NCBI RefSeq assembly: GCF_000422585.1 | Contig: NZ_KE383887.1 | Location: forward strand, 1 to 64,000 | DNA from: Hugenholtzia roseola DSM 9546 | GTDB taxonomy: Bacteria; Bacteroidota; Bacteroidia; Cytophagales; Bernardetiaceae | Direction of reading: 5' to 3' | Length of the DNA: 64,000 nucleotides | Shown here: piece after piece, positions 19,215 to 28,567 of the stretch | Position numbering within the stretch: position 1 is the stretch's first letter | Layout: each line of letters begins with the position of its first letter | Notes under the pieces: generated by a model | What the model saw: only the letters and a program-made list of their open reading frames with translations | Told to the model about the DNA's origin: nothing | Databases searched by the model: none | Made by a program: the position numbers and the translations under genes

Positions 19215-20603
19215 ATGAAAAATAATCTTTGGTTTCTTACAGAAGAAAGACCAAAAAAAGAAGTCTTAGCCACTATCTTTCAAAAATTTGCGAAGGATTA
19301 CGGCTTTGCGTGCTTTATAGATAGTTTGCGAATTTTACCCATTTTGGAAAATGGCAAATTTACTTTCACTTACGAAGTAACGGGTTTTCGTTGCAATAAA
19401 GTGGATAAGGTTTTCATTAAAACTGTTTCAGGAAATTCAAGTTTTACCGATTTTTTGATTTTCTACCAAGAAAAAGAGCCTATACAAAGCGATACGCCTA
19501 TTTATGCCATTGAAGAAACCAAAACAGACGACAAAGAAAGCCGAAATACAGGCGTGTATCAGCGTTGTAGCAAGTTTGTTTTTATCAAAAATTATTACCC
19601 AAACGTAAAAATGATAATGCTTTACAATTTACAAGTAGAGCAAAAAGAAAAGCCAACTGAAACCTATATTTTTGGAACAAGGCTTTTATTGACTTTGGGC
19701 GTAGAAATTTTAGGTAAAAAATTAGACGACATCCTATTTGTACCTTTTGAAAATATAGACGAAATCATTGATTTTAAGGCAAATATGCGAAAAGCTCCTG
19801 TGGGAAATGTGCCGATTTTACTCACCAAATCAAAAACAAAAATTGAAATTTCGGGCAGACTGTATAAAAGTGGCGGACTTTCTCACGACCCAAATATTGG
19901 GGCTTTGAGTATCATTTGTGCGGTTTTACGAAAGTTAGGCTGGACAAAAAAAATAGAAATTACACAACATGGATTAGAACAACAGCATGTAGGGAAAACT
20001 AATAAATTTATCCAAATTGCTAATAAATTGGATATTTCTTTACAAAATTTGACTATTCCGAAAGCAGAATTAAATGAAAATTATTGGAAGTATGACATCG
20101 AAGGTGAAAAATTGGGGACGATTTTTATTCATTTAGTAGTAGAAAACTTTACGCAAGGTGAGTCCATTTTTGAAAACCACGCAGGAAGCGAAAAAGGTTA
20201 TTTCATTACCAAAGAAGGCGATACTATTCCGTTGGCAAAATACAAAGACAGAGAAAAATATAAGGAAGGCGACAAAGACCAAATCATTCACATTCCTGAC
20301 CTAATTTTAATAGATTTTGGGCGTAGTGAAGTGATAAATATAGAAGGTAAAAAATACAAATTTCGTTCACAAGGTATTGCAGAATTGGCAAATTATGATT
20401 TTATTGAAAAAAACTATATTAAAAAATATTATCCAAAATTCAAAATTTTGCGAACTGTTGTGTTGTATGGCAGTACAGAACGGCAAATTATTGAAATAGA
20501 AGTTGGTTTCCTGCTCAACGAAAATGGCAAACTTATTTTAGGCATCAAAGCCCCCAAACTTTTCCAAGAAGCTATCAAAAACTTATTAGATTTTTGGAAT
20601 TGA
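19215..20603 (+). CDS. Probable type II (IIS-like) restriction endonuclease
   Basis: A 462-residue protein completing the R-M operon; I infer that it cuts DNA left unmethylated by the two upstream methylases. Two PD-(D/E)xK-like sites are visible. The first is D79 (SFTDFLIF) with E101-T-K103. The second, a better fit, is PD362 (HIPDLILIDF) with E377-G-K379 (INIEGKK). The AT-rich composition matches the rest of the island. It starts four bases after the stop of the PIN/TOPRIM gene. I cannot name the recognition sequence or a close relative from sequence alone. Two distinct methylases plus one nuclease match type IIS systems such as MboII/HpyAII in layout. Confidence 0.7.
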   Translation: MKNNLWFLTEERPKKEVLATIFQKFAKDYGFACFIDSLRILPILENGKFTFTYEVTGFRCNKVDKVFIKTVSGNSSFTDFLIFYQEKEPIQSDTPIYAIEETKTDDKESRNTGVYQRCSKFVFIKNYYPNVKMIMLYNLQVEQKEKPTETYIFGTRLLLTLGVEILGKKLDDILFVPFENIDEIIDFKANMRKAPVGNVPILLTKSKTKIEISGRLYKSGGLSHDPNIGALSIICAVLRKLGWTKKIEITQHGLEQQHVGKTNKFIQIANKLDISLQNLTIPKAELNENYWKYDIEGEKLGTIFIHLVVENFTQGESIFENHAGSEKGYFITKEGDTIPLAKYKDREKYKEGDKDQIIHIPDLILIDFGRSEVINIEGKKYKFRSQGIAELANYDFIEKNYIKKYYPKFKILRTVVLYGSTERQIIEIEVGFLLNENGKLILGIKAPKLFQEAIKNLLDFWN

Positions 20604-20689
20604 AAAAGGGAAAATAGCAAGTAGTATTATATTTGTTTTAAATTTTGTGTTTTTTATTGGATTAAATACTTATAAAGTATGCAAAAACA

Positions 20690-20869
20690 TTAAAACTTTT
20701 TATATTTTTTTGTTTTTAAAAATAAAAAATCAAGCATAAATAAGATAAAAATAAGACATATATTTTCCCAAGCATGGCTGACATAGCCTCCAAATCCGTA
20801 GAAACCTGCGTCTTTGTAGAATACGACCAAAAATCCTACGACAAGAAATAACAATCCTGTAATTTTCAT
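20690..20869 (-). CDS. Small membrane protein, 59 aa
   Basis: An open frame from ATG at 20869 to TAA at 20690. The N-terminus MKITGLLFLVVGFLVVFY is a clean membrane segment. A glycine/aromatic loop (DAGFYGFGGYVSHAW) follows, then a second hydrophobic helix (ICLIFILFMLDFLFL) and a basic tail ending KKYKKF. The two-helix pattern with a positive tail is very unlikely by chance. It converges on the restriction enzyme gene and lies at the right edge of the AT-rich island. It could be a toxin-like, holin-like or accessory membrane peptide; no function is assigned. Confidence 0.6.
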   Translation of the reverse strand: MKITGLLFLVVGFLVVFYKDAGFYGFGGYVSHAWENICLIFILFMLDFLFLKTKKYKKF

Positions 20870-20982
20870 TTTTATACTTTTTTGTGAAAAATAAACTATA
20901 AATTCAGTTTATTGTTATTTGTTTATAGCAAGTAATCGCATACCTCAAACGCTCCATTCCCTCCAAGCCTTTCAAGATTCAA

Positions 20983-21058
20983 AGGTTTTTTTAAAAAACG
21001 CCGAAAGGCAAAAGTTTTTTAAAAAACCTCGCCGACGGGCAACGCCCTCGGCGACGGT
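20983..21058. repeat. Compound stem-loop element at the right island edge
   Basis: An AT-rich inverted repeat, GGTTTTTTTAAAAAAC with its partner GTTTTTTAAAAAACC, encloses a small GCC-gaaa-GGC hairpin. It is followed directly by a GC-rich hairpin, CGCCGA-CGGGC-aac-GCCC-TCGGCG. It lies just before the mtaB promoter. It may be a terminator, a dispersed repeat or a recombination scar at the junction. Confidence 0.5.
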
Positions 21059-21075
21059 TATGTGCCATTTTTTCG

Positions 21076-21083
21076 TACCTTTG
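21076..21083 (+). promoter_or_regulatory. Candidate -7 box TACCTTTG for mtaB
   Basis: TACCTTTG matches TAnnTTTG and lies 32 bases before the proposed start codon of mtaB. Transcription from it would give a leader of about 20-30 bases. Confidence 0.45.
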
Positions 21084-21114
21084 CCGAATCTTTGGTTTTC
21101 TTTGTGTCAATCGT

Positions 21115-22440
21115 TTGAAAAAAAGACTCGTGAGAAAAGTAGCCTTTTATACGCTGGGCTGTAAGCTCAATTTTTCGGAAACTTCCACTATCGCGCGTCA
21201 GTTCGAATCGCGTGGCTATCAGCGCGTAGAGTTTGAAGAAACGCCTGATGTATTTGTTATCAACACTTGTTCGGTAACGGAAAATGCCGACAAAAAGTGC
21301 AAGCAAATTGTCAAGCAGGCGAAAAAAATCGCGCCCCATAGCTTTGTCATCATTTTGGGCTGCTATGCCCAACTCAAACCGCAAGAAATTGCGACGATTC
21401 AAGGGGTAGATGCCGTCTTGGGGGCAGCCGAAAAGTTCCGCCTTTTCGAGGTCTTAGATGATTTTTCACACAAAGAAACGGTGCAGGTCTGTGCCTCCGA
21501 AATTTCGCAGGCAAATACTTTCACCGCTGCTTATTCGCTAAACGACCGCACGCGCACGTTTTTGAAGGTGCAAGACGGTTGCGACTACAACTGCTCTTTT
21601 TGCACCATTCCCTTAGCGCGAGGGGCAAGCCGAAGCGATACAGTGGAAAATGTAGTAGAGGCAGCCCGCAAGATTGCCGCTTCGGGGGTGCGCGAAATCG
21701 TACTCACAGGCGTAAATACAGGCGATTTTGGCATTATCGAAGGGGAGCGCAAAACCGATTTTCTGACCCTAATTCGCGCCTTAGACCAAGTGGAGGGCAT
21801 CGAGCGGATTCGCATTTCGTCCATCGAGCCGAACTTACTTTCCGATGCCATCATCGAATTTGTGGCAAGCTCAAAACGCTTTGTTCCCCATTTTCATATT
21901 CCCCTGCAATCGGGTAGCGACACCATTTTGCGTCTGATGCGAAGACGCTACAAAACGGCTCTTTATGCTGATAGAATTGCCAAAATCAAAACCCTGATGC
22001 CAGAGGCTTGTATTGGCGTAGATGTCATTGTCGGCTTTCCACAGGAAACACAAAAGGAATTTTTAGAAACCTATCAATTTCTAAACGAATTGCCTATTTC
22101 CTACCTGCACGTCTTTACTTATTCGGAACGCCCTAATACGAAGGCTATCCAGATGCAGGGCGTAGTCGAGCCTGCGGTGCGTGCCGAAAGGTCGAAACAG
22201 TTGCATATTTTATCGGATAAAAAACGTCAGGCTTTTTATCAATCTCAAATGGGAAAAGAGTTGGTCGTCCTTTGGGAGCAGGAGGTAAAAGAAGAAAAAG
22301 TTTTCGGATTTACGCAAAATTATGTCCGTCTTTCTGCACCCTATCAAAGCCATTTGCCCAACCAACTGCAAAGCGTCGTCTTAGGGCAATGGGAAGCCGA
22401 CGGCACTTTGCAGGCTCTTGCGCCTTCTTTTGCAAAATAA
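21115..22440 (+). CDS. mtaB: tRNA t6A37 methylthiotransferase MtaB
   Basis: A radical-SAM enzyme that adds a methylthio group to t6A at position 37 of ANN-decoding tRNAs. Three N-terminal cysteines for the auxiliary cluster are C16 (YTLGCKLNFSE), C52 and C83. The radical-SAM CxxxCxxC is C156, C160 and C163 (GCDYNCSFCTIP). The remainder is a TIM-barrel and a TRAM-like C-terminus, 441 residues in all. The frame has no suitable ATG: TTG at 21115 or GTG at 21130 must start it. Both fit the -7 box at 21076. bshB1 follows after 32 bases. Confidence 0.92.
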   Translation: MKKRLVRKVAFYTLGCKLNFSETSTIARQFESRGYQRVEFEETPDVFVINTCSVTENADKKCKQIVKQAKKIAPHSFVIILGCYAQLKPQEIATIQGVDAVLGAAEKFRLFEVLDDFSHKETVQVCASEISQANTFTAAYSLNDRTRTFLKVQDGCDYNCSFCTIPLARGASRSDTVENVVEAARKIAASGVREIVLTGVNTGDFGIIEGERKTDFLTLIRALDQVEGIERIRISSIEPNLLSDAIIEFVASSKRFVPHFHIPLQSGSDTILRLMRRRYKTALYADRIAKIKTLMPEACIGVDVIVGFPQETQKEFLETYQFLNELPISYLHVFTYSERPNTKAIQMQGVVEPAVRAERSKQLHILSDKKRQAFYQSQMGKELVVLWEQEVKEEKVFGFTQNYVRLSAPYQSHLPNQLQSVVLGQWEADGTLQALAPSFAK

Positions 22441-22472
22441 ATTTAACATAAAACACGAAAAATAAAATCGCT

Positions 22473-23201
22473 ATGAAACTCGATATTTTAGCCATCGCCG
22501 CCCACCCCGATGATGCCGAACTAAGTTGTGGCGGCACTTTGGCGGCTGCCGTTGCCGAAGGTAAAAAAGTAGGTATCCTCGACCTAACGCGCGGTGAATT
22601 GGGTTCGCGCGGCAGTGCCGACTTGCGTCAGAAAGAAGCGGTGGCGGCGGCGCAAATCTTGGGGCTTAGTATGCGCCAAAATGCAGGCTTTTCCGACGGA
22701 TTTTTCAAAAACAACAACCGCCATAAATTGGCTATCATTCAGTATCTAAGACGCTACCAACCCACTATCGTATTGGCAAATGCACCTTCCGACCGCCACC
22801 CCGACCATGGGCGTGCTGCACAATTAGTGCGCGAAGCCTGCTTTTTGAGTGGCTTGGCAAAGATAGAAACGCGCTTCGAGGGGGAAATTCAGACTGCCTT
22901 TCGTCCTAAACAACTTTTTCACTACATACAAAGCGACTACCTCACCCCTGATTTTATCCTCGACATCTCACATACTTGGGCTACCAAAATGGAAGCCATC
23001 AAAGCCTTTAGTTCGCAATTTCACAACCCCGATTATCAAGGTGATGGCTCTGATAATCAGACTTTTATCTCCTCGCCGCGCTTTCTCTATTTTCTCGAAG
23101 CACGCGCACGCGAATTGGGGCAGGCAATAGAAGCCGACTATGGCGAAGGCTTTATCAAAAGTAAGGCTTTGGGCGTGAAAACTTTATCGGCTTTTTGGTA
23201 A
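22473..23201 (+). CDS. bshB1: Bacillithiol biosynthesis deacetylase BshB1
   Basis: A PIG-L/LmbE zinc deacetylase that removes the acetyl group from GlcNAc-malate in bacillithiol synthesis, the main low-molecular-weight thiol pathway in many Bacteroidota. The metal site AHPDDAE is at residues 10-16 (H11, D13, D14), and the second metal histidine is in the SDRHPDHGRA motif. The length is 242 residues, typical for BshB1. The ATG at 22473 precedes MKLDILAIAAHPDD, as in relatives. It lies 32 bases after mtaB and is followed by a bidirectional terminator. Confidence 0.92.
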   Translation: MKLDILAIAAHPDDAELSCGGTLAAAVAEGKKVGILDLTRGELGSRGSADLRQKEAVAAAQILGLSMRQNAGFSDGFFKNNNRHKLAIIQYLRRYQPTIVLANAPSDRHPDHGRAAQLVREACFLSGLAKIETRFEGEIQTAFRPKQLFHYIQSDYLTPDFILDISHTWATKMEAIKAFSSQFHNPDYQGDGSDNQTFISSPRFLYFLEARARELGQAIEADYGEGFIKSKALGVKTLSAFW

Positions 23202-23259
23202 CGGCAGTCCAAAAGTGTTTCTGTTAGCAACATTGCTATTTTTTTATTTTATAGGCGCA

Positions 23260-23300
23260 AAAAAAAGACATAACATCGAGAAAATGTTATGTCTTTTTTT
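23260..23300. terminator. Bidirectional terminator between bshB1 and asnS
   Basis: A perfect stem, AAAAAAAGACATAACAT, with a 7-base loop and the complementary ATGTTATGTCTTTTTTT. The A-run and T-run give U-tracts in both directions. It sits between convergent bshB1 and asnS, ending just before the asnS stop. Confidence 0.9.
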
Positions 23301-23301
23301 A

Positions 23302-24750
23302 CTAAAATTCCGCATTTTTAGGTGTTCTTGGAAAAGGAATGACATCGCGGATATTGCCCATGCCCGTAACGAAAAGAACAAGCCTTTCGAAACCTAAGCC
23401 AAAACCTGAATGAGGAACACTTCCGAAACGGCGCGTATCAAGATACCACCATAGCTCCTCGCTAATGCCCATTTCGTCTGTTCGGGCTTGCAATCTTTCC
23501 AGACGCTCCTCCCTTTGTGAGCCACCTACAATTTCCCCAATGCCGGGAAAAAGCACGTCCATTGCCGATACAGTTTCTTTGCCGTCTGCCAATGGCTCAT
23601 CTTCTCGCATGTAAAAGGCTTTGATTGCTTTTGGATAGTTGGTAAGAATGACTGGTTTTTTGAAATGCTTTTCTACCAAATAACGCTCATGCTCGGATTG
23701 TAAATCTACGCCCCACTTGACATCATACTGAAATTTCTTCTTTTTGTAGTGATTTGATTGCAGTAAAATATCAATCGCCTCTGTATAAGTGAGTCGCTCG
23801 AAATCATTTGCCACCACAAAGCGGAGCTTTTCAATAAGTCCCATCTCTGCCTGCTCTTCTTTTTTCTTCTGTTTGTTTTCTTTTTCAAAACGCTCATCTA
23901 AAAATTGCAAATCATCAGCATATTTTTCTAAGGCAAAATTGATGAGATATTTTAAAAAATCTTCTACCAAATCCATATTATCTTTCAAATCATAGAACGC
24001 CATTTCAGGTTCTATCATCCAAAATTCGGCTAAGTGGCGGGCAGTATTTGAGTTTTCGGCGCGAAAAGTGGGACCAAAAGTATAGACTTTGCCCAAACCC
24101 ATTGCACCTAATTCCCCTTCGAGCTGTCCCGAAACGGTTAAGTTTGTGGCTTTGCCGAAAAAGTCGGCTTCGGTGTCGATTTTACCTTCTTTTTTGGGCG
24201 GATTTTCCAAGTTTAAAGTCGTAACTCTAAACATTTCACCTGCACCTTCGGCATCAGAAGCGGTAATGATAGGAGAATGCCAATAGTAGAAACCGCGCTC
24301 GTGGAAATATTGGTGAATGGCAAAAGCCAAGCCGTGTCGGATTCGGAAAATTGCCCCAAAAGTTTGGGTGCGCATACGCAGGTGTGCATTTTCTCTCAAA
24401 AATTCCATCGAGTGTGCCTTCGGCTGCATCGGGTATTTTTCGGCATCAGAAGCACCCAAAAGGGTTATTTTTTCCGCCAAAAGTTCTACATTCTGCCCTT
24501 TGCCCTGTGAGGCTACCAACTTTCCCTCTACTTTCAAAGAAGCCCCTGTATTCCAATCTTTTCTTACTTCTTCACTAAAATTATTCACATCTGCCACTAC
24601 TTGCAAATTGTGAATCGTAGAGCCATCATTGAGATTGATGAAACGGACATAGGCATTGCCTCTTTCGTTTCGTATCCAACCCTGCACTGTAATTTGGGTA
24701 TCGCGTAGCTCGCTTTTGGTAAGAATTTCGTCAATAGAAAGGCGTTTCAT
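23302..24750 (-). CDS. asnS: Asparagine-tRNA ligase
   Basis: A class II aminoacyl-tRNA synthetase charging tRNA-Asn. It has an N-terminal OB-fold anticodon-binding domain ([22 protein letters not shown]) and a class II core. Motif 2 is in [20 protein letters not shown] and motif 3 in [14 protein letters not shown]. The product is 482 residues. The frame extends upstream to 24837, but ATG at 24750 begins [10 protein letters not shown], which matches the family. clpX lies upstream on the same strand with about a 105-base gap. It shares the bidirectional terminator with bshB1. Confidence 0.96.
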   Translation of the reverse strand: MKRLSIDEILTKSELRDTQITVQGWIRNERGNAYVRFINLNDGSTIHNLQVVADVNNFSEEVRKDWNTGASLKVEGKLVASQGKGQNVELLAEKITLLGASDAEKYPMQPKAHSMEFLRENAHLRMRTQTFGAIFRIRHGLAFAIHQYFHERGFYYWHSPIITASDAEGAGEMFRVTTLNLENPPKKEGKIDTEADFFGKATNLTVSGQLEGELGAMGLGKVYTFGPTFRAENSNTARHLAEFWMIEPEMAFYDLKDNMDLVEDFLKYLINFALEKYADDLQFLDERFEKENKQKKKEEQAEMGLIEKLRFVVANDFERLTYTEAIDILLQSNHYKKKKFQYDVKWGVDLQSEHERYLVEKHFKKPVILTNYPKAIKAFYMREDEPLADGKETVSAMDVLFPGIGEIVGGSQREERLERLQARTDEMGISEELWWYLDTRRFGSVPHSGFGLGFERLVLFVTGMGNIRDVIPFPRTPKNAEF

Positions 24751-24855
24751 AGAAAGGAATAAGCGTTTGAAAATGAAGAAAATAAGAACTAATAAGGGCT
24801 TTTGGTCATTTGTGGGACACAAACAACGGCGAACCAAACAACGGCGAAGCCAATT

Positions 24856-26097
24856 TTAGGAAACCTGTTGTAGGGCTTGCATAAAGTCGGAGGCAATAAG
24901 TTGCGCCTCTACATACTCTTTGTCTATATGCAGGCTACGCTCGCCGCTCGAAGGGGCATCATACATGGCGTTGAGCATAATGGCTTCACAGATAGAGCGC
25001 AAACCGCGTGCGCCCAAATTGAAGGCGACGGCTTTTTCTACGATATAATCGATGGCTTCTTCTGCAAAGGTAAGCTCGATGTTTTCCATCGCAAAAAGTT
25101 TTTGATACTGCTTGGTGATGGCATTTTTGGGTTCTACCAAAATTCGACGCAAAGCCTCCGCATCAAGCGGATTGAGGTGTGCCACCACAGGCAAACGCCC
25201 GATAAGTTCGGGTATCAGACCAAAAGAACGCAGGTCTTGGGCATTGACAAATTTCATCAAATCCGACCCTTTGAGGTCTTGCTGTGAAAAGCTCCCTGTC
25301 GATTTTTGTTTGAAGCCCAAAGAACGCAAGTTGATGCGTTGTGCAATCTTACGCTCGATGCCATCGAATGCACCGCCGCAGATGAAAAGGATATTTTCTG
25401 TATTGACGGCAATCATGCGCTGTTCGGGGTGCTTGCGCCCGCCCTGTGGGGGGACATTGACGATACTGCCTTCTAAGAGTTTGAGCAAGGCTTGTTGTAC
25501 GCCCTCACCACTGACATCGCGCGTAATGGAGGGATTGTCTGATTTGCGTGCGATTTTATCTATCTCATCGATATAAACGATACCGCGCTCGGCAGCTTCT
25601 ACGTCGTAATCGGCGGCTTGCAAAAGGCGCGTCAAGATGGTTTCTACGTCTTCGCCTACATACCCTGCCTCGGTAATCACCGTTGCGTCGGCGATACAAA
25701 ATGGCACTTGTAGCTTTTGGGCTAAGGTGCGTGCTAAAAGGGTTTTGCCCGTTCCCGTAGAGCCGACTAAGAGGATATTCGATTTTTCAATGCGAATGTT
25801 ATCTTGTCCTATTTTTTGGGAAAGACGCTTGTAGTGGTTATAGACGGCTACCGACAAGACCTTTTTCGCCTTTTCCTGCCCAATGACATACTGGTCTAAG
25901 TGAGCAGTGAGTTCGCGTGGCGTGATAAGACGTGGCGCAAAGTTATTGCTTTTGACGGTCTTTTGCTGTTGTGTCAGAATCTGGTGCGCTTGCTCGATGC
26001 ATACATCGCAAATATTGACCTTTTCGTCTGCGCCTTCCACTAAAAGTTGGCGCGTACTCGCGGGCGCACCACAAAATGAACATTTTTTTGAAGCCAT
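24856..26097 (-). CDS. clpX: ATP-dependent Clp protease ATP-binding subunit ClpX
   Basis: A hexameric AAA+ unfoldase that feeds substrates to ClpP. The N-terminal zinc finger is present as CSFCG and CDVCIEQA. Walker A is [12 protein letters not shown], Walker B is VYIDEIDKI, and sensor/arginine blocks such as [11 protein letters not shown] are intact. The product is 413 residues from the ATG at 26097 ([10 protein letters not shown]); upstream codons in the frame are not family-like. clpP is not adjacent. It is divergent from the MscS gene, with about 330 bases between them. Confidence 0.96.
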   Translation of the reverse strand: MASKKCSFCGAPASTRQLLVEGADEKVNICDVCIEQAHQILTQQQKTVKSNNFAPRLITPRELTAHLDQYVIGQEKAKKVLSVAVYNHYKRLSQKIGQDNIRIEKSNILLVGSTGTGKTLLARTLAQKLQVPFCIADATVITEAGYVGEDVETILTRLLQAADYDVEAAERGIVYIDEIDKIARKSDNPSITRDVSGEGVQQALLKLLEGSIVNVPPQGGRKHPEQRMIAVNTENILFICGGAFDGIERKIAQRINLRSLGFKQKSTGSFSQQDLKGSDLMKFVNAQDLRSFGLIPELIGRLPVVAHLNPLDAEALRRILVEPKNAITKQYQKLFAMENIELTFAEEAIDYIVEKAVAFNLGARGLRSICEAIMLNAMYDAPSSGERSLHIDKEYVEAQLIASDFMQALQQVS

Positions 26098-26431
26098 TAT
26101 CGTTTTGTTTCTATCTACTAAAATACTGCAAGAAGATTTTGGGCATGCAAAGGTAGTCATTTTATTTGGAAAACACAGAGTTGCTTCTTCGATGAAAACT
26201 TCTGCCGCCGCTTATAGATTTTGCAAAGTATAGGCAGGGGCAAATCTCAAAACAAGAAAAACGATTTGTTGGGTGCGATTTCGCTACAAAAAGTTACGGT
26301 TTGGTTTTTGTCTGATTTTTTGCACCTTTGTAGGCATAAAAAATTAGGGTTGTGCGTCTGAACCCAAATTTAATTTAAGCGTGTTCAATCCTGCACGTTT
26401 GACTTTATCACGTTTGATTTTATTTTGAGCA

Positions 26432-27619
26432 ATGGAAAAATTTTTAGCGTACCGTTTTTATGACAACACTGCCCAAGAATGGCTTTTGGCTATGGGCGTT
26501 TTCGCTGCTATTTTGTTGGGAGGCTTCTTGCTTCTTTTTCTGCTTAGAAAAGGCGTTGGGCATTTGGCAGACCGTACTTCCACCAAAGTAGATGACATTA
26601 TTTTAGAGCGCAGCCACAAACCCTTAGTTATTTTTATTTGCATTGCTGCCCTCAAAATGGCTTTGAAGATGCTTGCCTTTTCTGATGCCTTTCACGAACA
26701 GTTTAATAATTTTCTATACCTTTTCCTAACCCTCAATGCAGCGTGGCTTTTGGTGCGTGTGATGGAAGCCTTAGCCGAGGAGTATTTGATGCCTTATAGC
26801 AAAAAAAATGGTTCTCAATATGTGTGGCTTCTGCCGATAGCCAAGCGCGTTATCAAGGTCTTGATTTGGTCTATTGCCCTTATCGAGGCTTTGAGCAATG
26901 CTGGATACGACATCGCAGGGCTTCTAACGGGCTTAGGAATTGGGGGTATTGCCATTGCGATTGCGGCAAAAAATACGGTCATGAATATTTTTGGGGGGAT
27001 TAACATTATCGTAGTGCGCCCCTTCAAAATTGGCGACCGCATCTTGATAGACGATTACGACGGCTTTGTGGAAGACATCGGACTTAGCACTACTTTCATT
27101 CGCCGTTTTATAGACAATACCTTAGTGGCGATTCCGAATAAAACATTTAGCGACAAGGAAGTCGTCAATATTTCGGCAGCACAAGGTGTTAGGGCTACTT
27201 TTCTATTGCATCTGCCACTTTCGCTTACGGCTTCACAGTTGGGAATAGCGGTAGAACTGTGCCAACAGGCAATAATCGAGGGCGAGGCTACGCATCAGGA
27301 GCATATCGTTGGGGTCAAGCAAATTTCAGAAATGGGAATCGTCTTAGAGGTTATTTTTTATGCCCGCCCCGAATTTGGGATATGGAAGGCACGAACCGAA
27401 ACTACCCAAAAAATCCTCGCCGCCTTTCAAACGCATCAAATTCCGATTTTGGTCAAGGCTTGGGCAGTAGATGGTTTGCAGAGCCAAACCTATGAAACCT
27501 ATGTAAAGAGGAGCGCGTCTTTTTTGTCAGACCAAAAAGAGGACGAAGCCACTCTTAACCAAGTCAAGACCTTTAAGCGCAACCCAACAACAGACGACGA
27601 CGACGATTTTGGCTTTTAG
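26432..27619 (+). CDS. Small-conductance mechanosensitive channel (MscS family)
   Basis: An inner-membrane channel that opens under osmotic downshock. Several membrane helices occupy residues 15-175. The pore-lining helix and following beta domain are typical: GLGIGGIAIAIAAKNTVMNI then FGGINIIVVRPFKIGDRI. The cytoplasmic vestibule domain follows, and the chain ends in an acidic DDDDDFGF tail, 395 residues in all. A short AGGTTTT/AAAACCT stem directly after the stop may end transcription. The gene is monocistronic. The 26161-26431 gap contains only promoter-like AT-rich DNA. Confidence 0.92.
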   Translation: MEKFLAYRFYDNTAQEWLLAMGVFAAILLGGFLLLFLLRKGVGHLADRTSTKVDDIILERSHKPLVIFICIAALKMALKMLAFSDAFHEQFNNFLYLFLTLNAAWLLVRVMEALAEEYLMPYSKKNGSQYVWLLPIAKRVIKVLIWSIALIEALSNAGYDIAGLLTGLGIGGIAIAIAAKNTVMNIFGGINIIVVRPFKIGDRILIDDYDGFVEDIGLSTTFIRRFIDNTLVAIPNKTFSDKEVVNISAAQGVRATFLLHLPLSLTASQLGIAVELCQQAIIEGEATHQEHIVGVKQISEMGIVLEVIFYARPEFGIWKARTETTQKILAAFQTHQIPILVKAWAVDGLQSQTYETYVKRSASFLSDQKEDEATLNQVKTFKRNPTTDDDDDFGF

Positions 27620-27777
27620 AGGTTTTTAACTTAAAACCTTTAAAGAAATATTAGAAACAACAGCCTCCTCGACTACAAGTTGAAAAAACTCTACGTAATC
27701 TGCTTGTTGGGACTGATAGCAGTGTGAGGAATACGGGTTTGTACTGTTTTTGAAAATATTAAAGACCGCACCGCACG

Positions 27778-28125
27778 CTATTCTTCATCAAGCGATAAAA
27801 CTTTTATAAGCCCTTTTTGTATTTCAGTCATTACCGTTTTAGAAACGCCCCCCATTTTCTGCATAAACCTACTTTGAGAAACTGACCTAACCTGAAAACA
27901 GTCTGCTGCTGATACTTTATCTAATGCGTTTTTTTTGTTTGGTTCTATTTTTATCATCTAAGGTGCAATTTGACACCTGTCCTTCCATTCTGTTACTGGT
28001 ACGATAATTCTCAATGGCAACTTTCCCAAGGCATTGCTATTTACAATGATTGCAGGTCTTGTCTTTTGCATTTCCGCGCCTACGGTTGGCTCAAGATTTA
28101 TGAGCCATATTTCACCTTGTTTCAT
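27778..28125 (-). pseudogene. MazF/PemK-type toxin interrupted by an in-frame TAG
   Basis: The frame from ATG at 28125 reads MKQGEIWLINLEPTVGAEMQ and continues through KTRPAIIVN and VPVTEW to QIAP at residue 55. It then meets TAG (27958-27960). Reading on in the same frame gives MIKIEPNKKNALDKVSAADC and the rest of a normal MazF C-terminus, ending LSLDEE at 27778. Relatives have Trp (TGG) at the stop, so a single TGG-to-TAG change explains the break. An ATG directly follows the TAG (TAGATG), so reinitiation could yield the second half. The full length, 115 codons, is normal for the family, an mRNA endonuclease. The antitoxin gene overlaps its start by 14 bases. Confidence 0.85.
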
Positions 28126-28321
28126 AAAAATTTTCAGCGTCAAGATTTGTAAATGCTGTTAGTTCATTAGCTGTAAGATAATCGGTATATAATTTAGCCG
28201 CTGCCATTTTCATCTGCTCTTCTTCCTGTTTGCGTATCAAGCACATTGAACGCTCAATGACCAAGAGGCGTTTCTTTATGGGAATTTTTTGGATTTCTTC
28301 TATTAGGTCTTTTGTTTTCAT
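28112..28321 (-). CDS. Antitoxin of the MazF/PemK-type toxin
   Basis: A 69-residue protein starting MKTKDLIEEIQKIPIKKRLL. The C-terminal half, DYLTANELTAFTNLDAENFYE, is the acidic tail seen in Bacteroidota antitoxins that precede MazF-like toxins. It overlaps the toxin start by 14 bases, the usual coupled layout. The frame is open further upstream to 28480, but that part has no family character, so I start at ATG 28321. The role is to neutralise the toxin and repress the operon. It appears intact although the toxin carries a stop. Confidence 0.75.
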   Translation of the reverse strand: MKTKDLIEEIQKIPIKKRLLVIERSMCLIRKQEEEQMKMAAAKLYTDYLTANELTAFTNLDAENFYETR

Positions 28322-28567
28322 GGTTAAAATGGTTAGTTTAAAACCGCATAAAATTAAGAAAGTAGCTCCACTATAAAACGTAAGGTAGGTGTGAAAAGTT
28401 TTTCCTTGTGCATTTAAAATACAAAACCCCAAGTAAGTTTCCAAACGCCCTCTAAGAAGGAACAAAGACGGATACAACAACTCTACCTATTGAGTTTTTT
28501 ATAGGTGGCAGATGAAATCCTTTTCAGGGTCATAACGTCATCAAACTTGTGTCCCCCCATCAGACCA

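Noticed and set aside
20919-21164. 81-residue frame upstream of mtaB
   Set aside because: It passes through the stem-loop element at 20983-21058 and overlaps the mtaB promoter and start. Not credible as coding.
27640-27777. Possible RNA gene between the MscS gene and the toxin remnant
   Set aside because: I could not fold it into a tRNA or any familiar RNA. A short stem next to the MscS stop is the only structure.
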